In this document: positions 24,720-34,460 of the stretch, piece after piece
How the letters are laid out: each line of letters opens with the position of its first letter
How positions within the stretch are numbered: position 1 is the first letter of the stretch
Source of the DNA: Thalassobius sp034670005
GTDB lineage: Bacteria; Pseudomonadota; Alphaproteobacteria; Rhodobacterales; Rhodobacteraceae
Direction: 5' to 3'
DNA length: 64,000 bases
Assembly (NCBI RefSeq): GCF_034670005.1
Contig: NZ_JAXMOH010000002.1
Coordinates: 434,001-498,000 of the forward strand
Position numbers and translations under genes: made by a program
The notes under the pieces: generated by a model
The model's input: the letters and a program-made list of their open reading frames with translations, nothing else
Told to the model about the DNA's origin: nothing
The model's database searches: none

Positions 24720-25403
24720 CTAGTCCTCGAACATTTCGCCTTGATCGTCGTCATCGAGGACCTCATCCTCTTCGCCTTCGACCAGTGTCGGCATGGCACC
24801 GGGCGGTGGCCGGTTGTCCAGCAATCCGGCGGAACGCAATTCCTTCAGTCCTGGCAGATCGCGGGCGTTTTCCAGCCCGAAATGGTCGAGGAATTCCTGT
24901 GTTACCACAAAAGTGACTGGCCGTCCCGGCGTCATCCGGCGCCGACCAAAGCGAATCCATTCCATTTCCAACAACTGGTCAACGGTACCACGGCTCACGC
25001 TGACGCCCCGGATTTCTTCGATTTCGGCGCGGGTGACGGGTTGATGATAGGCGATGATCGCCAGTGTTTCGATCGCGGCGCGGCTCAGTTTGCGCATCTC
25101 GACGGTTTCTTTCTGCATCAGAAACCCCAGATCGGGTGCCGTCCGAATGGCCCAGGCATCGCCGACCCGCACCACATGAACGCCACGCCCTTCATAGCGT
25201 TTGCGCAAATGAACCAATGCTTCGGCAGCATCGCACCCATGCGGCATGCGGGATTCCAGATCGCGCACCGACAGCGGTTCGGCCGACGCGAACAGCATCG
25301 CTTCGACCATGCGTTCCTGTTCACCGATTGGCGGTGCTTCAAACAGGCTTTCTTCCTGCGGTTCGGTCAGTGCGGCAGGGTCTTGCGCCATTTCCTCAGC
25401 CAT
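24720..25403 (-). CDS. scpB: Segregation and condensation protein B
   Basis: A 227-residue ScpB with two winged-helix domains (ERMVEAMLFASAEPLSVRDL; IIAYHQPVTRAEIEEIRGVS; GRRRMTPGRPVTFVVTQEFL) and an acidic tail. It joins ScpA and SMC in chromosome condensation. The ATG at 25403 overlaps the scpA stop by eight bases (25396-25403); the longer open frame lies inside scpA. The usual downstream tatABC genes are absent. Confidence 0.93.
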   Translation of the reverse strand: MAEEMAQDPAALTEPQEESLFEAPPIGEQERMVEAMLFASAEPLSVRDLESRMPHGCDAAEALVHLRKRYEGRGVHVVRVGDAWAIRTAPDLGFLMQKETVEMRKLSRAAIETLAIIAYHQPVTRAEIEEIRGVSVSRGTVDQLLEMEWIRFGRRRMTPGRPVTFVVTQEFLDHFGLENARDLPGLKELRSAGLLDNRPPPGAMPTLVEGEEDEVLDDDDQGEMFED

Positions 25404-26199
25404 CGCGGCCTTCCCTCCTGCGCAGTTCAATTGGTTCGAACAGGCCGCCCTGACGCAGTTCGACCTTGCCTTCCTTGGCCAGTTCCAGCGAGGCGGCAAA
25501 GGTGGCTGCGGTGGCCGACCGGCGCTTGACCGGATCGCTTTCCCAACCGGCGGGGAAGTAGCTGTTGATATCGGTCCAGCTTCCTGCGAATCCGATCAAT
25601 CCACGCATCCGTTCCAGCGCCTGTTCCATCGTATAGACCGAATCCCGGTCCATCACGAAGGGCCGGAATTCATCCTTGGTCCGGAGCCGGGCATAGCCCT
25701 GCATCAGATCGAGTAGCGTCGCCGAATAGGTCACACGCTTGATCCGCTCGACCCCTTCGGGCAGGCCGCGGACAAAGAAATCGCGGCCCTTCTGGTCACG
25801 CGCCATCAGCTTGGCAGCGGCATCGCGCATCGCCTGCAACCGTTCCAGCTGAAACGCCAGATGCGCGGCCAGTTCTTCGCCAGAGGGGCCTTCTTCAGTG
25901 GGGTCGGGCGGCAGTAGCAGCCGCGATTTGAGGAAGGCCAGCCAAGCCGCCATCACCAGATAATCGGCGGCAAGTTCGATGCGCAATGCCTTGGCCTGTT
26001 CGACAAAGGCCAGGTATTGTTCGGCCAGTTGCAGGATCGAAATTTTACGCAGATCAACTTTTTGGGTACGCGACAACATCAATAACAGGTCGAGCGGGCC
26101 TTCAAAGCCATCAACATCAACGATCAGGGATTCCGCCACCAACCGTTCGGCAACGCTCTGCCCTTCTGCTTTGTCTTCTTCGAAATCGTCTTCAGCCAT
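25396..26199 (-). CDS. scpA: Segregation and condensation protein A
   Basis: A 267-residue kleisin. FEGPLDLLLMLSRTQKVDLR and ISILQLAEQYLAF form the N-terminal SMC-binding part; the C-terminal winged helix is in VKRRSATAATFAASLELAKEG. It bridges the SMC heads in chromosome condensation. It overlaps nagZ by eight bases and scpB by eight bases, so nagZ-scpA-scpB is tightly coupled. Confidence 0.93.
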   Translation of the reverse strand: MAEDDFEEDKAEGQSVAERLVAESLIVDVDGFEGPLDLLLMLSRTQKVDLRKISILQLAEQYLAFVEQAKALRIELAADYLVMAAWLAFLKSRLLLPPDPTEEGPSGEELAAHLAFQLERLQAMRDAAAKLMARDQKGRDFFVRGLPEGVERIKRVTYSATLLDLMQGYARLRTKDEFRPFVMDRDSVYTMEQALERMRGLIGFAGSWTDINSYFPAGWESDPVKRRSATAATFAASLELAKEGKVELRQGGLFEPIELRRREGRDG

Positions 26200-27220
26200 G
26201 CCCGCGCCCGTTCAACAGCGCGTCCAGCTTGGCCCTGAGGGCAGAAATGTCAACCTCGTGGGGTTCGTTGCGGGCACCGAGCGCCCGTTCCGCCCGTCCC
26301 TGCCCGGCCTCTGACAACCGCCCGGCAGCATCAGACACCATGCGTTTTTCATCCAGAGTACCGTTGCAATGCAGGATCACATCGCAACCCGCCGCGATGG
26401 CGGCGCGGCTAAGGTCAGACAGATCGCCCCGGAGCGCCTTCATCGAGATATCGTCGGTCATGATCAGCCCATCGAAGCCGATATCGTCCCGGATCAGCTG
26501 CATCATCACTGGCGACAGGGTCGCGGGGCGCGGATCAATCTGGTCATAAACCAAATGCGCCGTCATCCCCATCGGCAGATCATTCAGCGCCTTGAACGGC
26601 GCAAAATCGATCTGATCGAGACTGCCGCGCGGGGCGGATACCACGGGCAGGTCAAGATGGCTGTCCACCACTGCGCGGCCATGGCCGGGAATATGTTTCA
26701 GAACCGGAAGCACACCGCCATCAAGCAAACCATTCGCCACCGACCGGCCCAGATCAGCCACCGTTTCGGCATCGAAACCATAGCAGCGGTTTTGCAAAAA
26801 TATGTGTGTGTCTGGGGTCGCCACGTCGACCAGAGGGGCGCAATTGCTGTCCACCCCCACCGCGCGCAATTCATGCGCGATGATGCGATAGCGCAGATAC
26901 ATCGCCTCTGCCGCCGCATCCCCGGCCGCCTGCGCATGATCAAGCGGCGGCAACCATTGGGTGCCGAGCGGCGGGCGCAACCGCTGCACCCGTCCACCTT
27001 CCTGGTCGATGGTGATCGGCGCGGCGCGTCCGACCGCATCGCGCAGATCGTTGCACAATGCGCGGATCTGATCAGCCGTGTCGATATTGCGGGCAAACAG
27101 AATGAACCCGAAAGGATCGGCATCGCGGAAGAACGTCTTTTCTTCCGGGCTTAGCCGCAGCCCGAGCGGATCGAGGATCGTCGCGCCGAACCGGTTCACT
27201 TGGTCGTCACCGGGATGCAT
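26192..27220 (-). CDS. nagZ: Beta-N-acetylhexosaminidase (peptidoglycan recycling)
   Basis: A 342-residue glycoside hydrolase family 3 enzyme. KHIPGHGRAVVDSH carries the mobile catalytic-loop Asp/His pair, and IMTDDISMKAL carries the nucleophile Asp. It releases GlcNAc from anhydro-muropeptides in the cytoplasm. Two starts are possible. ATG 27220 has AAGG upstream and overlaps the SPOR gene by 25 bases. GTG 27199 forms a GTGA overlap with the SPOR stop and gives VNRFGATILDPLG, closer to homologue N-termini. Confidence 0.9.
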   Translation of the reverse strand: MHPGDDQVNRFGATILDPLGLRLSPEEKTFFRDADPFGFILFARNIDTADQIRALCNDLRDAVGRAAPITIDQEGGRVQRLRPPLGTQWLPPLDHAQAAGDAAAEAMYLRYRIIAHELRAVGVDSNCAPLVDVATPDTHIFLQNRCYGFDAETVADLGRSVANGLLDGGVLPVLKHIPGHGRAVVDSHLDLPVVSAPRGSLDQIDFAPFKALNDLPMGMTAHLVYDQIDPRPATLSPVMMQLIRDDIGFDGLIMTDDISMKALRGDLSDLSRAAIAAGCDVILHCNGTLDEKRMVSDAAGRLSEAGQGRAERALGARNEPHEVDISALRAKLDALLNGRGHG

Positions 27221-28131
27221 TCGGCCTTTTCGGCTACCAGAGCCGAACAGAAACGGCGTGCTTCGCTGATATCGGCGAAACCGTGAGCGCGCAGACGATA
27301 GAACACCCGCCCGCCGCTTTCAGCCTTTTGGATCACCCGTTTCTTGTCTTCCAGAAAATCGGTAAAACGGGATGCCATGCGATCCCATTCCTTGCGCGCC
27401 ACCTCAGCGCTTTCATAGGCACCGAGCTGGGCCAGTCTTGTTCCCGGCGGAAGCGTCGCGGGGTCGATATCGATGCTCAGGGCGTCTGCTGTCGCCGCCG
27501 GATCGGTCGAGGCAATCTGACGCCCACCCGCGGGCCGCTGTCGAGGTCGCAGCGAAATACCAAGGCCGAGCCTGGGAGAGTGATCCGCAGTTTCGGTCGC
27601 CGCATCTTCTGCTGATGCAGCGAGGTCGGGCTCGGCCTGCGCGGCGCTCTGCGGGTCTGACCCCGAACTGATCGGGGCGGAATCTCCGGTCAATTCCTCG
27701 ACCAGCGCCTCGACCGACAGGTTTGGGTCTGCGGGTTTGGCGGCCTGTACGTGGGCCCTCGGGGTCAACTTGATAAGGTTCAGTTTGGCAGTCGGGCTGT
27801 CCTCTGCGGTCAGTCCGACCGGACGCGGGGCCAAAATCAGACGATCAGCAGGTTTTTCCGCCACGCCTTCGGCGGCCACTTTGTTCACAGCCAGACCCTG
27901 ATTTTGCGCCGGAGCGCCACCGGGGTCTTCGGGCATCACCCGCATCGGGCCCGATGCAGCGCGGACCACCGGAACGCCGCTGACATCTCGTATGACCAGC
28001 TTGTACCCCCAGATCCCGACGCCAACCATAAGCCCCAGCGACACCGCCGCCCCGGCCCAGTTAACAATCGATCCGATGGATTTGCCCGTCGCGGGCGCGG
28101 AACTGCGCCCGTCTGCCTGATACTCCGCCAT
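27196..28131 (-). CDS. SPOR domain-containing membrane protein
   Basis: A 311-residue protein with one transmembrane segment (about residues 28-48, AAVSLGLMVGVGIWGYKL), a long low-complexity periplasmic linker, and a C-terminal SPOR domain (about residues 230-311; RLAQLGAYESAEVARKEWDR, then DISEARRFCSALVAEKAEC). SPOR domains bind denuded glycan strands at the division septum. It sits between argS and nagZ, a conserved place in this family, which suggests a cell-wall/division role. Confidence 0.88.
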   Translation of the reverse strand: MAEYQADGRSSAPATGKSIGSIVNWAGAAVSLGLMVGVGIWGYKLVIRDVSGVPVVRAASGPMRVMPEDPGGAPAQNQGLAVNKVAAEGVAEKPADRLILAPRPVGLTAEDSPTAKLNLIKLTPRAHVQAAKPADPNLSVEALVEELTGDSAPISSGSDPQSAAQAEPDLAASAEDAATETADHSPRLGLGISLRPRQRPAGGRQIASTDPAATADALSIDIDPATLPPGTRLAQLGAYESAEVARKEWDRMASRFTDFLEDKKRVIQKAESGGRVFYRLRAHGFADISEARRFCSALVAEKAECIPVTTK

Positions 28132-28146
28132 AATCGCCTCTCGTGC

Positions 28147-28165
28147 TGACAGGCGTTCCCTGTCA
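28147..28165 (-). other. Small stem-loop between argS and the SPOR gene
   Basis: Seven-base arms TGACAGG and CCTGTCA with a five-base loop, in the 66-base gap. No T run. It may slow transcription or stabilise the mRNA; weak evidence. Confidence 0.3.
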
Positions 28166-28197
28166 TCTGCTGCTCGACACGTTCCGGCGGCGGTGCG

Positions 28198-29943
28198 TTA
28201 GCGCATCTCTTCCACCGGAGTTACGCCCAGAATACCAAGACCTGCGGAAATAACAACGGCCACAGCCCTTGCAAGGGCGATTTTTGCCTGACTGGCAATC
28301 GCATCATCCTCTTGCAGGAAGCGCAGCGATGTATCTTCGTTGCCCCGGTTCCACAGAGAATGGAACGCGCTGGCCAGATCATAGAGGTAAAACGCCACCC
28401 GGTGCGGTTCGTTATGACGGGCGGCGATTTCAACCAGTCGCGGCCATTCGGCCAGCGTTTTGGCAACGGCGAGCTCTGCCTCATGGCTCAGTTGCGACAG
28501 ATCGGCCCCGGCAAGTGTGGCGTCATCAACGGCCAGACCGGCCTCTTCGGCCTTGCGCAGTACCGAATAGATCCGGGCATTGGCATATTGCACGTAGAAA
28601 ACCGGATTGTCCTTGGACTGCTCCAACACCTTGTCAAAATCGAAATCCAGCGGCGCGTCGTTTTTCCGGGTCAGCATGTGGAACCGGGTGACGTCCATCC
28701 CCACCTGTTCAACCACGTCGCGCAGCGTCACGAAGGTACCGGCGCGTTTCGACATCTTGAACGGCTCGCCATTCTTATACAGTTTGACCAGCTGGATCAG
28801 CTTGATGTCCAGTGGCACCCGGCCTTCGGACAGGGCCGCGACGGCGGCTTTCATGCGCTTGACATAGCCACCATGATCGGCGCCGAAAACGTCGATCAGC
28901 ATGTCGAAACCGCGTTCCACCTTGGTCCAGTGATAGGCGATATCGGGGGCGAAATAGGTCCATGCGCCATCCGATTTCATCACCGGGCGATCGACATCGT
29001 CGCCATATTCGGTAGATTTGAACAAGGTCTGTTCGCGTTCTTCCCAATCCTCTGGCAGCTTGCCCTTGGGCGGTTCCAAAACACCTTCGTAGATCAGGCC
29101 CAGCCCTTTCAAACGCTCCAGCGCGGCCTCGATCTGGCCAGTGCCATAGAGCGCTTTTTCCGAAGAATAGACATCCATCTTGACGCCGAGGCTGGCCAAA
29201 TCCTGACGGATCATTTCCATCATGGCCTCGATCGAGAAATCACGAATATCTGTCAGCCACTCAGATTCAGGCTTGTCCAGCAGGGTCGGCCCATATTTTT
29301 CCTTCAGCGCTTTACCCACCGGAATCAGGTAGTCACCGGGATATAGACCGTCGGCGATTTCGGGTTCCAGCCCGTTGGCTTCGCGGTAGCGCTCATAGGC
29401 TGAGCGCGCCAGCACATCGACCTGCGCACCGCCGTCGTTGATGTAATATTCACGGGTGACATCGAAACCAGCGTAGTCCAGCAGGCTGGACAACGCGTCG
29501 CCGAACACCGCCCCGCGGGTGTGGCCGACATGCATCGGGCCGGTTGGATTGGCCGAAACGAATTCGACATTGACCTTTTTACCCTGCCCGAGGCCGGAGC
29601 GGCCATAGGCCTCGCCATCGTTCAGCGCGGTTTTCACAATGCTCTGCCACAGCGACGGCGCGAGCCGCAGATTCAGGAAACCGGGACCGGCGACTTCGGC
29701 GCTGATGATACGCTCATCCGTGGCCAGTTTGAGCGCCAGTTTATCGGCAATGTCGCGCGGTTTCATCCCGGCGGGTTTAGCCAGAACCATCGCGGCATTG
29801 GTCGCCATGTCGCCATGCGCAGCGTCGCGTGGCGGTTCGACCGCCACATTGGCGAAATCCAGCCCTTCGGGCAGATCGCCTTCGGCACTCATTTGCGCCA
29901 GCATGTCCACCACGAGTACGCGCAGGTCGGAAAACAGGTTCAT
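28198..29943 (-). CDS. argS: Arginyl-tRNA synthetase
   Basis: A 581-residue class I aminoacyl-tRNA synthetase. The HIGH-type motif is in NPTGPMHVGHTRGAVFGD, the KMSKS-type motif in EPFKMSKRAGTFVTLRD, and the anticodon-binding domain ends in GILGVTPVEEMR. It charges tRNA-Arg. Full-length. It heads the series SPOR-nagZ-scpA-scpB on the minus strand. Confidence 0.97.
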   Translation of the reverse strand: MNLFSDLRVLVVDMLAQMSAEGDLPEGLDFANVAVEPPRDAAHGDMATNAAMVLAKPAGMKPRDIADKLALKLATDERIISAEVAGPGFLNLRLAPSLWQSIVKTALNDGEAYGRSGLGQGKKVNVEFVSANPTGPMHVGHTRGAVFGDALSSLLDYAGFDVTREYYINDGGAQVDVLARSAYERYREANGLEPEIADGLYPGDYLIPVGKALKEKYGPTLLDKPESEWLTDIRDFSIEAMMEMIRQDLASLGVKMDVYSSEKALYGTGQIEAALERLKGLGLIYEGVLEPPKGKLPEDWEEREQTLFKSTEYGDDVDRPVMKSDGAWTYFAPDIAYHWTKVERGFDMLIDVFGADHGGYVKRMKAAVAALSEGRVPLDIKLIQLVKLYKNGEPFKMSKRAGTFVTLRDVVEQVGMDVTRFHMLTRKNDAPLDFDFDKVLEQSKDNPVFYVQYANARIYSVLRKAEEAGLAVDDATLAGADLSQLSHEAELAVAKTLAEWPRLVEIAARHNEPHRVAFYLYDLASAFHSLWNRGNEDTSLRFLQEDDAIASQAKIALARAVAVVISAGLGILGVTPVEEMR

Positions 29944-30072
29944 CGGTCAAACTTCCTTCTAGCTTGGCCGGGGTTTAGCATGCGAAGGCGAAAGGTCAAC
30001 CGGTGCCCGGCCCGCGCAACAGGGGCGACGGGACGCTATCCCGGCAGCGAATAGCATCAAGGTTAGCTGCGG

Positions 30073-31902
30073 TCAGGCCTCGCTTTGTGCTTTCTGCTTC
30101 GGTTTCGGCGGAGCGAAATAAATCAACCGAACACCGTCACCACCTTTCAGGCTGCTGTCTTCGCGTGGGAAGCGCAATTCACCCTTGGGGTAGATCGCCG
30201 TGACCAGCAGGGCATCGGGCCGTTCGACGCGCCATTGCTCGAAGTCGTATTCTTCGCTGAGCGTGGTGCTGCGGAATTCCCAGCCTGCGCGGGTCAGTGC
30301 TTGCAATTCATCGAAACTGCGGCCTTGGGCAAAGACCCGCCCGCCCAGCGTCGCAGGCAGCGCATGACGTGCCTGCCCCTCTTTGGCACGCGCCAGCTGG
30401 AAAACATTGTCGCGGCCGTATTCCGGCGCGAGGTCGGTCGTCACCAGTGTGTTGTAAGCGTCATTATCGGTCAGCGCGACCAGCCGCGCATATTGCGCCA
30501 ATTCAAGATTATGTTCGGCCGCCTCGGACAGGACATCGCCGAAAAAGGTAGACAGGCCCAATTGCCGCGCCGTCCGCAGATGGCTGCGGTTGGGATCGGT
30601 CAGCAGGACCGGCACCCCCGACTTTTGCAGCGCTTCGGCCAGTGCCGTGCTCCAGCCCGAGCCACCAACCAGAAGCACACCGGGCGTATCCGACCCGGCC
30701 AGCCCCAGCAGTTGCGCCAACGGTTTCAGGGTAAAGCCATGCAACACCACAGTGACCGCGACCAGCGCAAAGGCCAGTGGTGCCACCAACGCGCCATCCT
30801 CGATCCCCACCGCGGCAAGCCGTTCACCGAACAGACCCGCCACCGCGACCAGAACCACCCCGCGCGGTCCAGTCAGAGCGATCAGCAGTTTTTCCCGCCA
30901 CGGCAGACCGGTCCCGACCAGTGAAATAAGCACGGTCAATGGCCGTGCCACGCCGATCACCAGCCCGATGAACAGCGCCGCACGCCAGTTCAACCTTTCC
31001 AGCATCGCAAAATCCAGTGATGCGGCCAGCAAGATGAACACGCCCGAGACCAACAGCACGGTAGCATGTTCCTTGAACCGCCTGATTTCAGCATAAGAAG
31101 GCAGTTCGGCATTGGCGATCACCACCCCCATGATCGTGACGGCCAACAGCCCGCTTTCATGCAAGCCCGCATCGGACAAGGCGAACACGCCAACCAGAAC
31201 GACGAAAAGCACCGGCACTTTCATATATTCCGGCACCAGCCCCCGCTTGAAGGCCGTCGCCAGCCCATACCCCGCAGCCGCGCCCAACACGGTTGCAAGG
31301 GCAATCCCCAGGATCAGTTCCTGCGCGGCATCGCCTGCGGTTGCTGCGGTATGCCTGACGATGACAACCTCGAAGGCAAAAACCGCCGCCAAAGCGCCAA
31401 TCGGGTCGTTCAGGATTGCCTCCCATTGCAGCAGCGCCGCTGGCCGCCGGGCCAGCCGGGCCTGCCGCAGCAGTGGCGCGATCACGGTGGGACCGGTCAC
31501 GATCATGATGCCGCCGAACACGGCAGAGGTCGCCCAGCCCAACCCAGCCCCGTAATGCAGCGTCAGGGCGGAACTGAGCCAGCCCAGCGGCGCACCGATG
31601 AACACCAACCGACGCACCCCCTTGGCGGCATCGCTTAGCTTGTGCCGGTTCAGTGTCAGACCGCCTTCGAACAGGATGATCGCCACAGCCAGGGATACGA
31701 TGGGCGCAACCAGCGGTCCGATATCACGCGCGGGATCCAACAATCCGGTCACCGGCCCGGCGACGATGCCGGCCACCAGCATCAGAACGATGGCCGGCAA
31801 TTGCAGCCGCCAGGCGATATATTGCGCCCCAACACCCAAAGCGCCCACCAAGGCAATCGCGGTGATCGGTGTCAGTCCGGCCTCGGCCCCAGGTATCGCC
31901 AT
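30073..31902 (-). CDS. Cation/proton antiporter (CPA family) with TrkA-N domain
   Basis: A 609-residue protein with about 12 hydrophobic segments (residues 10-400; LFEGGLTLN, ILNDPIGALAA and TGPRGVVLVAVAGLFGERL are typical Na+/H+ exchanger blocks), then a nucleotide-binding RCK/TrkA-N domain (GVLLVGGSGWSTALAEALQK) and a soluble tail. It exchanges Na+ or K+ for protons at the inner membrane, gated by nucleotide. AAGGAGA precedes the ATG. It starts nine bases after the dgt stop. Confidence 0.87.
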   Translation of the reverse strand: MAIPGAEAGLTPITAIALVGALGVGAQYIAWRLQLPAIVLMLVAGIVAGPVTGLLDPARDIGPLVAPIVSLAVAIILFEGGLTLNRHKLSDAAKGVRRLVFIGAPLGWLSSALTLHYGAGLGWATSAVFGGIMIVTGPTVIAPLLRQARLARRPAALLQWEAILNDPIGALAAVFAFEVVIVRHTAATAGDAAQELILGIALATVLGAAAGYGLATAFKRGLVPEYMKVPVLFVVLVGVFALSDAGLHESGLLAVTIMGVVIANAELPSYAEIRRFKEHATVLLVSGVFILLAASLDFAMLERLNWRAALFIGLVIGVARPLTVLISLVGTGLPWREKLLIALTGPRGVVLVAVAGLFGERLAAVGIEDGALVAPLAFALVAVTVVLHGFTLKPLAQLLGLAGSDTPGVLLVGGSGWSTALAEALQKSGVPVLLTDPNRSHLRTARQLGLSTFFGDVLSEAAEHNLELAQYARLVALTDNDAYNTLVTTDLAPEYGRDNVFQLARAKEGQARHALPATLGGRVFAQGRSFDELQALTRAGWEFRSTTLSEEYDFEQWRVERPDALLVTAIYPKGELRFPREDSSLKGGDGVRLIYFAPPKPKQKAQSEA

Positions 31903-31911
31903 CGTCTCTCC

Positions 31912-33099
31912 TTACCCGCCGCGCTGTACCGGCGTGGCCCGGCGCCCGGCCGGGATCGCCGGTTTGCCGGTCAATCGTTCATATTCCTGCAACGCATAGC
32001 GGTCCGTCATTCCGGCGATGTAATCGGATACGATACGCGCCAACTCGGTTTCGCCTTCAGCTTCTGCCACCGATTTGCGCCACTGTTTCGGCATCAGATC
32101 GGGCCGCGACATGAACATCGGGAACAGTTCCTGAATCAGGTCGGTGACGTAGCTGCGGATCTCGACCACTTCGGGGGCCCGATACATGCGGTGGAACAGG
32201 AATTCGCGGATCTGCTTCAACTTGGACCAAAGTTCTGGCGAGAACTGAACCATCATCCGACCGGCATGACGGATATCCTGCACCGAACCGGGATTCAGAT
32301 CGGCCAGATTGTGACGCGACACCGCGATCACGTCCTCGACCAAAATGCCGAAAAACCGCCGCAGCGCCTCGTGCCGGCGACGGTAATAATTCAGGCCGGG
32401 ATATTTGTCGTCGACTTCGGCAAAACAGCCGTCAAGAAGCGGCATCTCGGCCAGTTCGTCGGTCGAAAACAATTCGGCCCTGAGCCCGTCATGCAGATCG
32501 TGATTGTTATAGGCGATATCGTCGGAAAGCGCCGCCACCTGCGCTTCGGCGCTGGCATGGGTGTGCAGTTCCAGATCGATCTGGGCATTACAGTGCGCCA
32601 AAGCCCAAGGAATGTCGCCGGTCACCGGCCCGTTATGCTTGGCAATTCCTTCCAGCGTTTCCCAGGTCAGGTTCAGCCCGTCCCATTCGGCATAATGCCG
32701 TTCCAGCGCCGTGACGATTCGGATCGCCTGGGCGTTGTGGTCAAACCCGCCATAGGGGGACATCAGGTCTGACAACGCGTCTTCGCCGGTATGACCAAAG
32801 GGGGTGTGACCGAGGTCATGGGCCAGCGCGACCGCTTCGGTCAGCTCCTGGTTCAGACCCAAAGTCCCGGCAATGGTGCGGGCAACCTGCGCGACTTCGA
32901 TAGAATGAGTCAGACGGGTACGAAAATAATCGCCCTCATGTTCGATGAAGACCTGGGTCTTGTGCTTGAGCCGCCGGAAGCTGCTGGAATGGATGATTCT
33001 GTCACGATCCCGTTGAAAACAAGAGCGGAAAACGCTTTCTTCTTCAGGGTAAAGCCGCCCACGGCTGGCCTGTGGGTCGGATGCATAGGGGGCTGTCAT
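31912..33099 (-). CDS. dgt: Deoxyguanosinetriphosphate triphosphohydrolase-like protein
   Basis: A 395-residue HD-domain dNTPase. RTRLTHSIEVAQVARTIA supplies the first His, HDLGHTPFGHTGEDAL the HD pair, and ALSDDIAYNNHDLHDGLRAE the last Asp. It removes triphosphate from dNTPs. The ATG at 33099 gives MTAPYASDPQASRGR; the longer frame runs over the divergent erpA promoter and is rejected. It is divergent from erpA and followed closely by the antiporter. Confidence 0.92.
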   Translation of the reverse strand: MTAPYASDPQASRGRLYPEEESVFRSCFQRDRDRIIHSSSFRRLKHKTQVFIEHEGDYFRTRLTHSIEVAQVARTIAGTLGLNQELTEAVALAHDLGHTPFGHTGEDALSDLMSPYGGFDHNAQAIRIVTALERHYAEWDGLNLTWETLEGIAKHNGPVTGDIPWALAHCNAQIDLELHTHASAEAQVAALSDDIAYNNHDLHDGLRAELFSTDELAEMPLLDGCFAEVDDKYPGLNYYRRRHEALRRFFGILVEDVIAVSRHNLADLNPGSVQDIRHAGRMMVQFSPELWSKLKQIREFLFHRMYRAPEVVEIRSYVTDLIQELFPMFMSRPDLMPKQWRKSVAEAEGETELARIVSDYIAGMTDRYALQEYERLTGKPAIPAGRRATPVQRGG

Positions 33100-33181
33100 G
33101 CCGCAACTGGTCCTTGTCGCCTGTCCTCGGCCCACATATATTCCATAAAGGACTGAGACGAAACCATTAGGAGCCCCAACA

Positions 33182-33505
33182 ATGCAGCTTCCCCCGAATG
33201 TCACCAACCGCGCCTTTGCCCGGCTGGCAGAAATCGGCGCCGCTGAACAGGGTCAGGCGTTGCGCGTCGCGGTCGAAGGCGGCGGTTGTTCCGGGTTTCA
33301 GTACGATATCAAGCTGGACGCACCCGGCGACGACGATCTGGTACTGGAAGGGGCCGGAGAAAAAGTTGTGGTCGATAGCGTCTCGCTGCCGTTCCTGACC
33401 GGCGCCACCATTGATTTCAGCGAAGAACTGATCGGCGCGCGTTTCGTGATCGACAATCCCAACGCCACCGCCTCCTGCGGCTGCGGCACGTCGTTTTCGA
33501 TGTAA
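33182..33505 (+). CDS. erpA: Iron-sulfur cluster insertion protein ErpA (A-type carrier)
   Basis: A 107-residue A-type Fe-S carrier. The three ligand cysteines are in VEGGGCSGFQYDI and ASCGCGTSFSM. It hands clusters from the Suf machinery to target enzymes. AGGAG lies before the ATG. It is divergent from dgt, an arrangement seen in many Rhodobacteraceae. Confidence 0.92.
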   Translation: MQLPPNVTNRAFARLAEIGAAEQGQALRVAVEGGGCSGFQYDIKLDAPGDDDLVLEGAGEKVVVDSVSLPFLTGATIDFSEELIGARFVIDNPNATASCGCGTSFSM

Positions 33506-33643
33506 GTTCCGGACTGTCGCCTCACCCAGCCTTTCATATTTGCGAAAAAACTCACCGCACTGTCCTTGCCGCCGACACGCGGGCGGCGGGTTGCACCCCC
33601 TGCCCGCTTGCGGGCATAGATGGGCTATAGCAGGAGACCAGTC

Positions 33644-34453
33644 ATGAAAATCGCCACGTTCAACATCAACGGGATCAAAGCGCGGATCAATGCGCTGAGC
33701 GACTGGCTGGACGAGGCACAGCCCGACGTGGCGCTGTTGCAGGAAATCAAATCGGTCGACGAGGCGTTTCCGCGTGAGATATTCGAGGACAAGGGTTACA
33801 ACGTCGAAACGCACGGCCAGAAAAGCTTCAACGGCGTAGCCATCCTGTCGAAACGGCCGCTGGAAGACGTGACCCGCGGATTGCCGGGGGACGACAGCGA
33901 CGAACAGGCGCGCTGGATCGAAGCGACGGTGGTGGGCGATAAGGAAGCGGTCCGCATCTGCGGGCTTTACCTGCCCAATGGCAACCCGGTGGAATTGCAG
34001 GCCGATGGCAGCCCGGTGCCGGGCGGTAAATATGATTACAAACTGCGCTGGATGGATCGGCTCTATGCCCGGGCACAGGCCCTGCTGGCCGAAGAAATGC
34101 CCAGCTTGATGGCGGGCGATTACAATATCATCCCGCAGGCCGAGGATGCACGGCGGCCCGAGGCCTGGATTGAGGATGCCTTGTTCAGACCCGAAAGCCG
34201 CGCCGCGTTTCGCCGGATACTGAATCTGGGCTTTACCGAAGCTTTCCGCGCCCGGGTGCGGGAGCCGGGGCAATATTCGTTCTGGGATTATCAGGCCGGA
34301 TGCTGGAATCGCGATGACGGCATTCGTATCGATCATTTCCTATTGAGCCCGCAATGCGCCGATCTTTTGCTGGACTGCCGGATCGACAAGGAAATTCGCG
34401 GCCGCGAGAAACCATCTGATCATGTACCGGTCTGGGTCGAGCTGGACGCCTGA
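33644..34453 (+). CDS. xthA: Exodeoxyribonuclease III
   Basis: A 269-residue AP endonuclease/exonuclease. MKIATFNINGIKARI, the metal-binding Glu in LLQEIKSVDE, the catalytic Asp/Asn in GDYNIIPQ, and SDHVPVWVEL at the end are all present. It repairs abasic sites. CAGGAG precedes the ATG at 33644, so the frame's eight extra upstream codons are not used. A TGCCCGC/GCGGGCA hairpin lies just upstream at 33601-33616. Confidence 0.94.
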   Translation: MKIATFNINGIKARINALSDWLDEAQPDVALLQEIKSVDEAFPREIFEDKGYNVETHGQKSFNGVAILSKRPLEDVTRGLPGDDSDEQARWIEATVVGDKEAVRICGLYLPNGNPVELQADGSPVPGGKYDYKLRWMDRLYARAQALLAEEMPSLMAGDYNIIPQAEDARRPEAWIEDALFRPESRAAFRRILNLGFTEAFRARVREPGQYSFWDYQAGCWNRDDGIRIDHFLLSPQCADLLLDCRIDKEIRGREKPSDHVPVWVELDA

Positions 34454-34460
34454 GCGGCGT